64,000 bases of DNA from Emiliania huxleyi CCMP1516 (lineage: Eukaryota; Haptophyta; Isochrysidales; Noelaerhabdaceae). The notes beneath the pieces were generated by a model. The model worked only from the letters and a program-made list of their open reading frames with translations, ran no database searches and was not told the origin of the DNA. Location of the stretch: assembly GCF_000372725.1 (NCBI RefSeq), contig NW_005202428.1, forward strand, positions 1,493,437 through 1,557,436, in the 5' to 3' direction. This document shows positions 51,285-60,788 of this stretch, in pieces; the stretch's first letter is position 1; each line of letters starts with the position of its first letter. The position numbers were made by a program, and so were the translations under genes.

Positions 51285-54200
51285 ATGAGCCATCAGCCAG
51301 AGCTGGCCATCGAGGACATCGACGTCGACGACGGGGCGGTGGTCTCCGTCGTCGAGGACATCGACCTCGACGACCCGCCAAGCCTGCCGCCGCAGCCTCA
51401 GCCTCCCGCGCCCGCGCCCGCCGCGCCCGCACCCACCGGCGGCCTGGTCGGCCGCGCTGTTCTTCTGAATGGCCTCGTCGCTCGGGCCGACCTGAACGGC
51501 GCCACGGGCTTTGTCCTCTCCTACGACACTGCACGCGGCCGCTACGTCATTCGCGTCGTGAGCTCGGGAGAGCTCGTCAACGTGCGGCCGTCCAACGTGT
51601 CCCTGCTGGTCGCGCCCAGCGGTGACCTCACGGAGTACGACCCGCGCAAGGCGCCTCGGCGCGCGCAGACGGCGTGGAACTACTACACCTCCAAGGCGCG
51701 CCGCGTGCTCAAGCGCGAACGCCCGCAGGCGGCCGAGGAGGAGCTGCAGGCTCTGCTCAAGGCTTCGTGGGAGCAGCTGCCCGCCGCCGAGAGGAGCGTG
51801 TACGAGGGCAAGGCGGCGGCGGACCGCGAGAGGCACGCGTCGCAGCTGGCCCTACACGCGTCGCACCGCAGCGCCAGCGACCTCACGTTTGGCGGCCAGC
51901 TGCCGCCGCTGCCCGCCGCCGCGCCGTCGCCGCTGGGCGACCTCACCTTCGGCGGCCAGCTGCCTCCGCTGCCCGCCGCTGCTCCGCCGCTCGCCGCCGG
52001 GGCGGTGCATCTGCAGATGCAGGTCGCGCAGCAGCTGGCCGCCGGGAGGGCGTGCATCTCTCAGCTGCACGGCGCCGGCTTCGCCACCCCCGCACTCGCC
52101 TCGCTCCCGGGACCCAGCGCCGCCTCCTGCGCCGCCCCGGTGGGCAGCCAGCAGCTTCGAGACCTGATGGGCGGCGCGCCGTGCGGGGGCGGGCAGCAGC
52201 TGAGGGACGTGATGGGCGCGGGCGGCGCCTCCCTGCCGCCGCCGCCCGCCCTCCCGCCCCTGCTCGTCAACGGCTTCGTCGGCGGCGGGTGGGGAGGCGC
52301 CGCCACCGCCGCCGCGCCGCCGACGCTGCCGCCGCCGCCGCCGCTGAGCAAGCAGGAGGCGGCGCAGCTGCGCGCGAGGGAGAGGGAGGCGAGGGAGATG
52401 GCGGCGCGCGCGACCAAGTTGGCGGTGCAGCAGCAGCGGCAGCAGGCCAAGGAGGCGGAGCGGCTGCTGCGCGAGCAGGCAGCACTGGAGGGCGAGGGAG
52501 CGAGCGGAGGAGCAGCGCCGCCCAGTGACGGGAGTGTGGGCTCTGGGAGCTAGGCGAAGGCGGCAGAGCGGCTCGCGCGGGACGAGGCGAAGCGGCAGCT
52601 CAAGGAGGAGGTGCGTCGGGCGCCCCGCGCACTCGACCCTCTCAGCTGACCCCCCCCTCCCCCTCCAAACTCACACCCTGCCTCCAACTCGCACCCCTCC
52701 CTCCCAACTCAAGCACACGCCGCAGCGCTCGCGTCTCCGCTGCCGCCCACCTCTGCCCCCCCCCCCCCCGCCAAGCCCGCACGAGAGGCCCCTCCTCCCC
52801 AGCCCGTCCCAACGTGCCCCGCATTCGGCCGCACGCTTGCGGCCCTCAGACCCGTCTCGGAGCCGCCCCCCCCCCCTCCCTGCCCCCTCCGGCGCCAGGC
52901 GCGGAGGCTCAAGGAGGCGGAGAGGCGGCTGAGGGAGGAGGCGAAGGCGGAGGAGCGCGACGCGAGGGAGGTGACGCGCTGCCTGCTCGACCTGCTCCGC
53001 GTGGTGGAGGCGGGCGCCGCGCGAGAGGCGCCGCTCTCCCTTCCGCACTGGGCCTCGCACTCTGAATCTCGCACTCTGAATGCCGTGCGGCTCTGGACGG
53101 GGAGTCGCGAGGGACTAGCCTGGCCCCTGCCCCACCACCTCGTGTGAGTGGAGAGGTTTCCCTTGCCTCACCTGACCTCAGGCGCGCCTCGTCGCGGCGG
53201 AGACGGTGCGGCTGCAGGCGAGGGCCGACAAGGCGCGGCGGGCTGCGGAGCGCACGGCGGAGCGCGAGGCGCGCGCCGGCGGCGAGGCGGCGGCGAGGTG
53301 ACACGTCCACGACACGTCCACGACACGTCCACGACACGCCCGTAGGCGCGCGACGCCGACGAGGCGCGCCGGCTGGAGGAGGCGCGGCGGCGCCGGAGGG
53401 AGAGGGCACCGCTCGTGTATGCCTCCCTCTCGCTGTGCGGCGGCGGCGGCGGGGGTGCGCGGGTGCGGCTTCGGCTCTCGCGGCCGGCGGCGGCGGACGC
53501 GCTGCCGGAGGGGCCTCTGCCCGTTGGTACGGTGGCGTGGCGGCTCTTCGGGGAGTACGACTTCGCCTCCAAGGACGAGAGGTGTGTGTGTGTGGTTCTC
53601 GAGCCCAGATGCGGAGCACACGAGGAACCCCCCCAGCCCGCACTTGGGGATGCCTCGCTAGGTTCTCGAGCCGCCACCGGTGGGCGCTGATGCTGCGCGC
53701 GGCCGAGGTCCACCTGCAGGCAGAGGTTGGCGACCGCTTCGTCGTGCGCTCGTCGTGCGGCTGCGGCGGCTGGGCGAGGGTGCCTTGGCTGGTGGTGAGC
53801 GACCCGGGCGAGTCGACGCAGCACGGCCTGTACTTGCAGTACCTCTTCGCGGCCGACATGTCTGCCGTCTACCTCTCGCTCGGCCAGGGGACCACCCGGC
53901 TGCGCACCGCTTTCGGGGGCAAGGCGAGGCCGGAAGAGAGAGGGGGGGGAGGGGGGAGGGAGGGGGAGCGCAGCGCCCGCCAGGGAAGCCGCCGCCCACG
54001 TCTGGGAGTCCCACCCGGACTCTTGGACAAGTCCCGGACATGTCGCGGACATGTCCTCGAAGGTGGCGGCCGAGCACTTGCAGCGCATCGGTGCGGACGT
54101 GCGCGAGCGGTGCCGCGCGCTGCTGCCGCCCGGCGCCGGCTTTGAGCTCGACGAGCCCATCGATTTGTGCGACAAGGTGGCTTCGGCGCAATCTCGGCGC

Positions 54201-56821
54201 ATCTCGGCGCATCTCGGCGCATCTCGGCTCATCTCGACCCCGTGCGACAAGGGCGCCCTCGGGCGAAACTACGCGCAGGGCTCCCGTTGGCAAGGCTGGA
54301 CGCGTTCCTGGAACCTTCTCGGAGCCTTCATGGAGCCTTCCTATAGGCTCCATCCTGGCGCGGCGGTACGGCGCGGAGGCACCGCTTCCGCCCGAGGCAG
54401 ACATGCTGCAGCACTTGCGCGCGCTGCTCGGCGCCGCCCATCTCCAGCGCGCCGGTCCCCGCCCTCCTGCCGCCGTCCACCCCTCTCGCTGCGGGTAGGT
54501 GTTTACTCTGCCGTGCTGGCGGACGAGGGGTACCAGAGGGATGTGGTGCGGCCGCTCGACGCAGCTCTGGCCTCGCACTACGGCGCCAAGTTGCGCGCGG
54601 TCGACGACGCGGTCGCCGACGAGCGGCTCGGCGGATTGGAGCGGGAGGAGGTGAGCTGCGAGTCGGACTCGGCCGACGAGGGGGAGGGGGCAGGGGAGGG
54701 CGAGGGCGAGGAGGTTGGGGAGGGCGGGCAGGACGGGGAGGTTGCGGAGGTTGGGGAGGCACCCCCGCCTCTCGCGCCCCCGCCCGCCGCGCCCCCGCCC
54801 GTCGCACCCCCGTTTGTCGCGCCTGCCGAGGTCTCGGCCTCTTGCCAAGCTGAGGGGGCGGGCCCCGCGCAGCAGCTCGCGCCGCCGGCAGAGGCGGCGC
54901 CTCCGCCTCTGCCGCAGAAGGCAGCACAGGCGGCGCAGGAGGCGGCGGCGCAGGAGGCGGCGGCGCAGGAGGCGGCGGCGCAGGAGGCGGCGGCGCAGGA
55001 GGCGATGTGCGACGACACCGGCGCCGACGCAGCGGGCGCAACGGGCAATCCTCCCGCCTTCGCGCCGCCGTCATGCGAAGGCGGCGCGGGCGTGAGTCCA
55101 GCGTTTGCCCACGCGCCAGCTCCGCCCCGCGACACCGAGGCGGGTCCGTCGGTCGCGGGGCCTCTCCCGGCCGGCGGCGGCGGCGGCGGCGTCGCGCCCG
55201 CCCCCGGCGGCGCGGAGCTGGAAGCGGACAACTCTTGGGTGAGGCGGCCGAGGAAGGCGGGTCCGAAGCGCGCGCCGTGGGAGCGGGCGCAAGCCGCGGC
55301 GCCGTTGGGCGCGCCGAACGGGCCGTGGGAGTCGGTGTCACTGCGCTTGAGCGGTGCGGGCTTCGCGGAGGCGTTGGCGAGGGCGAGCGAGCCTAGATGC
55401 CGGACCACAGCTCCGCGTATTCCAACCCAGCCCTCGAGAGGATGGTAGTCAGCCGTATCCAGCGGCGCTCACTGTATGCGTGGCCCGTGTATTCGCGCGA
55501 TCCGCTCACACTACACTGCACGAGACCGTCCTTACGCCCCGACTCTAACTTGCTCATGACGTAGGCGCTCGACCCGCCGAGCGGCGAGGGCGTGAGCGGC
55601 GAGGCGCTGGTCGGCAAGAGCGTCGACGTGTGGTGGCCGATGGACGTGGCGTGGTACTCTGCGCGCGTGCTCGCCTACTCGGGCGAGGCGACCGACAAGC
55701 ACCAGCTGCTCTACACCGACGGCCAGCGGGAGACTCTCAAGCTCGCAAGGCACCGCTGGCGGCTCAGCGCGGCGCAGCCGCCCTCGCAGCCTCCGGCGCA
55801 GACTGGCCCGGAAGCTGCGCCCCCCCCCCCCCCTCGAGGAGCGGCCGCCGCCTCCGCGAAGCGCAAGCGCGCGGCGGAGCGCGAGGAGGAGGAGGACGCG
55901 GACATGCTTGAGAAGCTGCGCGCGCGGAGCCGCGCTCGCCGGCGCTCGGCTAGCCTTCCCGGCGGCGGCGCTGGCGGCAGTGGCGGCAACGGCGAGAGCG
56001 CACCAGGCGGTCTAGCTTCCGCGCCAGCGCCAGCGGCGGCGTCAGCGGCGGCGTCCGAGGCAGAGGACGACGAGGTGGAGGTGGAGGTGGACGCGGCGGC
56101 GGCGGAGGGCGGGGCGGCGGCGGAGGGCGGGGCGGCGGCAAGCATCGACGTTCTGCCGCCGCCGCCCGAGGCTGCGTTTGCTCCGACCTCGACGGCCGAG
56201 GGCGAGCTGGTTGAGGGCGGCGGGGAGGAGGGGGAGGGGGAAGAGGACCTGCTGTCTGAGTTGCCCGCGGCTGAGCTGCAGCGCATTCTCTCGTGTGAGG
56301 CTTCGGCGGACGCCGAGAGCGGCGGTGGCGGAGCTGACGGCGCGACTGACGGCGCGACTGACGGCGGCGGCGGCGGGGGGGGCAGCAGCAGCGAGGGTGG
56401 CGCCGAGGGCGACGGCGGCGGCGAGAGCGGGGGTGAGTTTGTGAGGGAGGTGGAGGGCGTGGGCAGGCTGCTGCTCTCGTCGCGCAACCCGACGGGCTAC
56501 CAGGGAGTCTACGCCCCAAAGGCGCGGGCCGGCACCGCCAAGCCCTTTGTCGCGATGCTCACGGCCTCTGGTGTGCAGCGCCACATCGGCTGGTTCCGCA
56601 CCGCCGTCGAGGCGGCCGCGTGCTACACACGCGTGCGCCACGCGCTCGATGCGCGGTCTCAAAAGGCGAGCCGCAGCCAGCCGAGCGCCCGCCAGATGCC
56701 GCCCGCCGCCCCGCCCGCCGCGAGCCCGCCTCCTGGCTCCGAGGCGGGGCTGTTTGGCCCGCCCGCCGCTGCGGCGCCGAGCGACGAGCCGCCGCTCCCA
56801 ATGGAGGTTGAGGAGCTGTGA
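51285..56821 (+). CDS. Mosaic chromatin-type protein: SH3-like, HMG box, McrB-N (DUF3578)-like, Tudor-like, AP2-like
   Basis: Eleven exons (51285-52478, 52554-52610, 52899-52970, 53182-53268, 53346-53581, 53662-53923, 54063-54176, 54252-54279, 54347-54430, 54499-55382, 55565-56821) close in frame to about 1,424 residues. Order: SH3/KOW-like module (GRYVIRVVSSGELVNVRPSN); HMG box (APRRAQTAWNYYTSKARRVL..SWEQLP..ERSVYEGKAA); coiled coil; DUF3578 domain (VVRSSCGCGGWARVPWLVVS, STQHGLYLQYLFAADMSAVY, LSLGQGTT, ending at ALLGVYSAVLADEGYQ); acidic and QEAAA linker; Tudor-like module (VGKSVDVWWPMDVAWYSARV..DGQRETLKL); AP2-like domain (RNPTGYQGVYAPKARAG..HIGWFRTAVEAAACYTR). In bacteria the DUF3578/McrB N-domain recognises modified cytosine in restriction systems. 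A DNA- or chromatin-reading regulator is inferred. It could be two adjacent genes split near 55383. Confidence 0.7.
53269..53345 (+). other. Introner-like GC-AG intron with (CACGTCCACGA)n
   Basis: The intron start (GCGCGCGCCGGCGGCGAGGC) resembles the following exon start (GCGCGCGACGCCGACGAGGC). The insert TGACACGTCC plus three further 11-bp units ends in CCCGTAG. Phase 0 is preserved. Later GC or GT donors (for example 53298) are possible but would break the frame or the repeat symmetry. Confidence 0.6.
54177..54251 (+). other. Intron of 10-bp tandem repeats bounded by a 10-bp duplication
   Basis: The upstream exon ends GTGCGACAAG (54167-54176) and the intron itself ends GTGCGACAAG (54242-54251). 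Between them are five copies of ATCTCGGCGC or variants. Phase 0, GT-AG. The next intron (54280-54346) also holds an 11-bp repeat around GGAGCCTTC. Confidence 0.65.
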
Positions 56822-58739
56822 TGGCGGGGGGGGGGGTGGCATCTTAGATGATCTAATGATCATCACCCCGTCTTTTGAGCACTCTTTTTGTCTCTTTCTC
56901 GGACGCTCATCGCGGCCATGGCGCATGGCCCATGGGTCGGGAGGGTGGACGGGCTCCAACCTCTGGGCCGGCGCGGGGCCCCCCGGAGGCACCGTGCACC
57001 GCGCCGCACTGCGGAAACGGGGCTGCTCCGGCTCCGCTAGTGTCAGCTAGCACCAACTTCCCGATTAAGTACGGTTAAGTAGAGGGCAGATTTGGAAAGA
57101 TCTCGAGGAGTACATACAGATAGACCCTCCAACCATCAGAAAACTCCGACCTGATCGGTCGTACTGACCGCCGACAGATCACTCCAGACAGCAGACAGGC
57201 CGACTTCTGCACGCGGCCGGCCGGGCGAGAGGCTTGACACGATCCGACCCTGCGACCCTGACGCTGCTGCTCTAGCTATCAGCCATGCACTGCTGACTGC
57301 TGCCACAATGTGCGACCTGTGCTGGCCCACTTGGCGGCCTTCCCGGTCAGTGGTGAGGCGCAGTTCAGAGCTGTCGATGGCGCGATGCCGCACTGGTCCC
57401 ACATTGGTGACACGAGACCACCAAGTTTGCCGGTCCAAGAGAGAGGCACCGGCGCTGTCCTGAGAAGGTGCGTGGTCCCTCTTGACTGCCCATGCGCGCG
57501 AGGCTGTGTAGGCATAGCCTCGAGAGTGCCAGCAGCCAATCCGAGGTGACGCGCATTGCGCCAGAAGCGTGCACACGATGGAAGGACACCTTCCTACTGG
57601 CCGTACGATCAGGTCGTCACTGAATGCTTGATACTAAGGCCGCGAGCTATGCAGGTGATCAATTGTGCATCATGGCACGGTCAGCTGCGCCGACAGGCTG
57701 TCGCAAGGCGTGATAGCATGGCCGCAAGTACGCCGAATTCCCATGAAAACAAGTAAAAAATCACAAAAAAGAAAAACAATCCAAAAAATCGGCGCCTGCG
57801 GCGGGCCATGGGACCCCATCTCCCCCCCGCATGGACACCCTCTGGGGCCCCCGCGCCGGCCCAGAGGCTCCAACGCTGCTTCAAGCAAAGAAGGGGAGGG
57901 AGAGAGCGAGCACACGCGGCGAGCGCAGGAGGCGAGCGTGCACGTCGCCTGTGCGGCGTCTTGTTCACTCCCCTTTGAGCTACCTTTGTGCCCCCTTAGG
58001 GGCACCCCTCCTGCGCTGCGCGTATGGTCACCCCTCCCTTCCGCCCTGTTGTTTTGGATGCCCCGCTCCGAGAAAGCATCTCTAGCATGTCTCGCGCCCC
58101 CCAATGAACATACCAGTGAGGGAGGGCGAGACGATCGAGGGGTCCCGTACCACGCGGAATCGACCCTATCCAGTGCTCAAGTGCTCAAGTGTCTCGCGCA
58201 GGCGCGCAGCTGCGAGAAAAGACCTTTCGCAGATCCACGCGGCCCGCGGCGCCGGCGGTTCTCGGCGCGCCCGGGAGACGCGAGAGAACGGTGGGTCGGT
58301 GGGAGAAGAGATGTGCATGTGGGCATGCCATGTTGCCCCATGTTACTCTACCACACTGGAGTGACAGTAGTATCATCCGCCGGTATTCTGATACGTCTCA
58401 TGTGCATGTGGGCAGGGCCTTCTCGTCACGAAATATGAAGAATGCACCGACACCACGATCCACGTGACGAGGGCCCCATCTGACAGCCCTCCTGACAGAA
58501 GCCTCAGAGGCCAGACGCTCGCGTGTCGCGATAGGTTGCAACCCCTATGGCTATGTCCCCTGCATGCCTTACGAATGCGTAGTTTACCCGTTGTCGGGCC
58601 GATGTGTGTAGTCGACACACGCACAAGAGAGCCGACGCAGAGTGCGCGCCGTCACAGTCGGCAACGGGAGCACGCTCGTCTCGTCTCGCCAAGGAAGAGC
58701 ACAGGCCAAACAATGCCCAGCGAACCATGTGCCACGCTC
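56822..58739. other. Long intergenic region
   Basis: About 1.9 kb without a recognised gene. Some short frames (57136-57576 minus, 57665-58438 plus) lack family features. A/C-rich sequence lies at 57753-57790. Possible lineage-specific non-coding RNA or unrecognised repeats cannot be excluded. Confidence 0.4.
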
Positions 58740-59195
58740 TCACTTGAATAGCTCCGCGATATCAGGGTTGAGCTCCTCGGCAATTTCACCTGGCGTCTTC
58801 CCCTCCTGAGCAGAAACATGTTGAAGGGCGGGACTGTAAGGAGCGCTCGCTAACACGGGCGTGACAATTGAGACAGGAAGTGGCGGCACACGTTGTTCTG
58901 TATCGTGAGCGCATCGGGGTACATCTCGATCATTGCCTTGACTACGGTCTCCGATTTGCTGTACTGGGCGGCCACGTGCAGGGCGACGCCGCCCGCCTAT
59001 GTCATAAACTCTTGCCTCATGCTTTGCTCACGATGTTTCCCATCCATTGACGCGCACCGGGTTCTGCGTGTCTTTGAGCTCGTCCAAATTCATCAGCTTG
59101 AGCAGCCGCTTGTCTGACTTCGCGTAGTTCTCCGGGTGGAGAAAATCGTTGTATTCAAATATCGAGCCCTCGAGGTTCGAGGCAGCGCAGCCCAT
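58740..59195 (-). CDS. Small acylated ankyrin protein (MGCAAS N-terminus)
   Basis: Exons 59195-59058, 58996-58892 and 58805-58740 give 102 residues; both introns are GT-AG in phase 0. The N-terminus MGCAASNLEGS is a classic N-myristoylation plus palmitoylation signal, so the protein should attach to membranes. After LLKLMNLDELKDTQNPAGGV comes an ankyrin unit (ALHVAAQYSKSETVVKAMIE) and a final helix pair (GKTPGEIAEELNPDIAELFK). It is likely a small membrane-bound adaptor; the partner is unknown. The start is chosen by this motif, since upstream frames lack an ATG. Confidence 0.75.
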
Positions 59196-59570
59196 GTGCA
59201 AAGCGCAAGCGTCGCGTGCGACGTCTCGCGTACCCTCCCGTCCGTCGCGGAACTCGTTGCGCCGCGAGGATTCTTTCCTCCTTCGTTCGGCAAGCTGAGG
59301 AAAAACAAAAAAAGTTCCTTGCGCTTCTGGCATCCCTTTGCGATGCGCATTCGAGGCCGAAGAGGGCAGAGGCGGGCTCGACGGCAGCAGCGCCGGCAGC
59401 AGCGACAGTGCGGCCAGCGCGCCGCGCCGCGTCAACGCCGGCGACGCGCCGCGACGCGTCTAGGCGCATCGGCTAGTTCTGCGGCGAAGGGCAGAGGGGC
59501 GACAATAGCACTCGGGGGCGACGGCGGAGGCACGGCTCTGCAGCTCCCGGCGACAACCCCAAAAAGAAAC

Positions 59571-59678
59571 AATAAATAAATAAATACAACGGACATCCCA
59601 AGCTAGGGCTGGGTCGAGGACAGACACGTCCCCACCTTTGCAGGATTTTGCAAAAGCGAGGGGGGAGGGCGCATCGCC
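59571..59678 (-). repeat. Short interspersed repeat family C, copy 3
   Basis: A full-length match to 3406-3516, with an (AAAT)n run at the left and CGCATCGCC at the right. On the minus strand it reads as a short element ending in a (TTTA)n tail. Confidence 0.65.
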
Positions 59679-59781
59679 GCGCGGAGAGGGCTCTCTCGCA
59701 TAGGATACGCACTCGGCGGCACGAGGGCAAGGCTGGGCGTCCTATGTTTGTGCTCCCCCCCGGACCCCTCGCTCTCGGGCA

Positions 59782-60708
59782 CTAACCATCTGACCACTCA
59801 TCGACGGGGCTTGGCGAGCGGCCGCGCTGCGGGGCAGGGCTGGTGAGAATGGGCTCTGGCCACTCGCCCGTGCGGTTGTAACCCCGCATCTGTCGGACAG
59901 AGGCCTCGACCGCCCCTCGCGGCAAGCTCTCGAGCACCTCGAGCAGCTCGCCCGCCGCCATCGCCGCCTCGAACTGCTCCCTCATGCCGAGCGCGCCGCA
60001 TACCCTGCGGACCGCCTCCTGCTGCACCTCGTCCGGCGTATCGGTTTCATAGCCGGACGAGTCAGCGGAGGCGGCCCGCTTGGCGGGCGGAGAGTCGGGC
60101 GACGGCGAGCGCGACTGGCGCGAGGGCCCGCTGCCGCGCGCGGACAGCGCGTTCTTGTCAACGAGACGGGGTCCAGCATCGGCACGGCCCCTGGCACCGC
60201 GGCCCTTGCCGCGCTGCTGCTGCCCACGCTTCCTGCCCGGGTTAGGGACAGTGAAGGAGCAGCCGCGCACTCCGCCGCCGCTGGGCGGCGGCGGCACGCG
60301 CGCGGCGGCGGCCGGGCCCGCAGGCGCGGCGGGCTGGCCACCCGCGGTGGCACCCTGCGGCTGCGATGCGGCTGCGGCGGCGTACGTCTTGGGCGCCGGC
60401 TCCGCGGCTGGCGGCGCGGCGGCAGGGGCGGGCCGCGCCGCAGGGCTCGCGCTCGCAGGCGGCTCCGTGGCCTGCGCCTGCCGCTCGTGGCGCACGGCGC
60501 GCTCGAGCTGCGAGTGCGGGTGCAGCTGTACGATGACGTCGCCGCTCTGCGTCGCGGTGAAGGAGACCGAGTACGGCGCTTCGCCGTCGTTCTTCTTCTC
60601 CGCGTAGACGAGCGCGTAGTCGCACACCTGTCGTTGGTGGTCAGTGAAGATGGTCTCTGTGCAGCGCTCGGCGGAGCCGACGCGAGAGAAGTGCCGCCTG
60701 AACGCCAT
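59782..60708 (-). CDS. Hypothetical Pro/Ala/Arg-rich protein
   Basis: 308 residues from the ATG at 60708. The N-terminal about 75 residues look folded (FRRHFSRVGSAERCTETIFT, DYALVYAEKKNDGEAPYSVS). A long Ala/Pro linker and a Gly/Arg patch (GRKRGQQQRGKGRGARGRAD) follow, of the kind that binds RNA. Then come SR-like SRSPSPDSPPAKR and a C-terminal helical segment (VQQEAVRRVCGALGMREQFE, LLEVLESLPRGAVEASVRQM). An RNA-associated role is possible. It is divergent from the ankyrin gene with 80 bases between the starts. Confidence 0.5.
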   Translation of the reverse strand: MAFRRHFSRVGSAERCTETIFTDHQRQVCDYALVYAEKKNDGEAPYSVSFTATQSGDVIVQLHPHSQLERAVRHERQAQATEPPASASPAARPAPAAAPPAAEPAPKTYAAAAASQPQGATAGGQPAAPAGPAAAARVPPPPSGGGVRGCSFTVPNPGRKRGQQQRGKGRGARGRADAGPRLVDKNALSARGSGPSRQSRSPSPDSPPAKRAASADSSGYETDTPDEVQQEAVRRVCGALGMREQFEAAMAAGELLEVLESLPRGAVEASVRQMRGYNRTGEWPEPILTSPAPQRGRSPSPVDEWSDG

Positions 60709-60788
60709 GCGTTCAGGCGCTGTTAACAACGCCTCGACTCGCAGAATGGCGCAAATTCTTTTTCTCTCTTCATTTCAGACATGTGTGT

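Noticed and set aside
57136-57576. Overlapping ORFs on both strands
   Set aside because: No recognisable domain, no splice-consistent extension, and neither strand is favoured.
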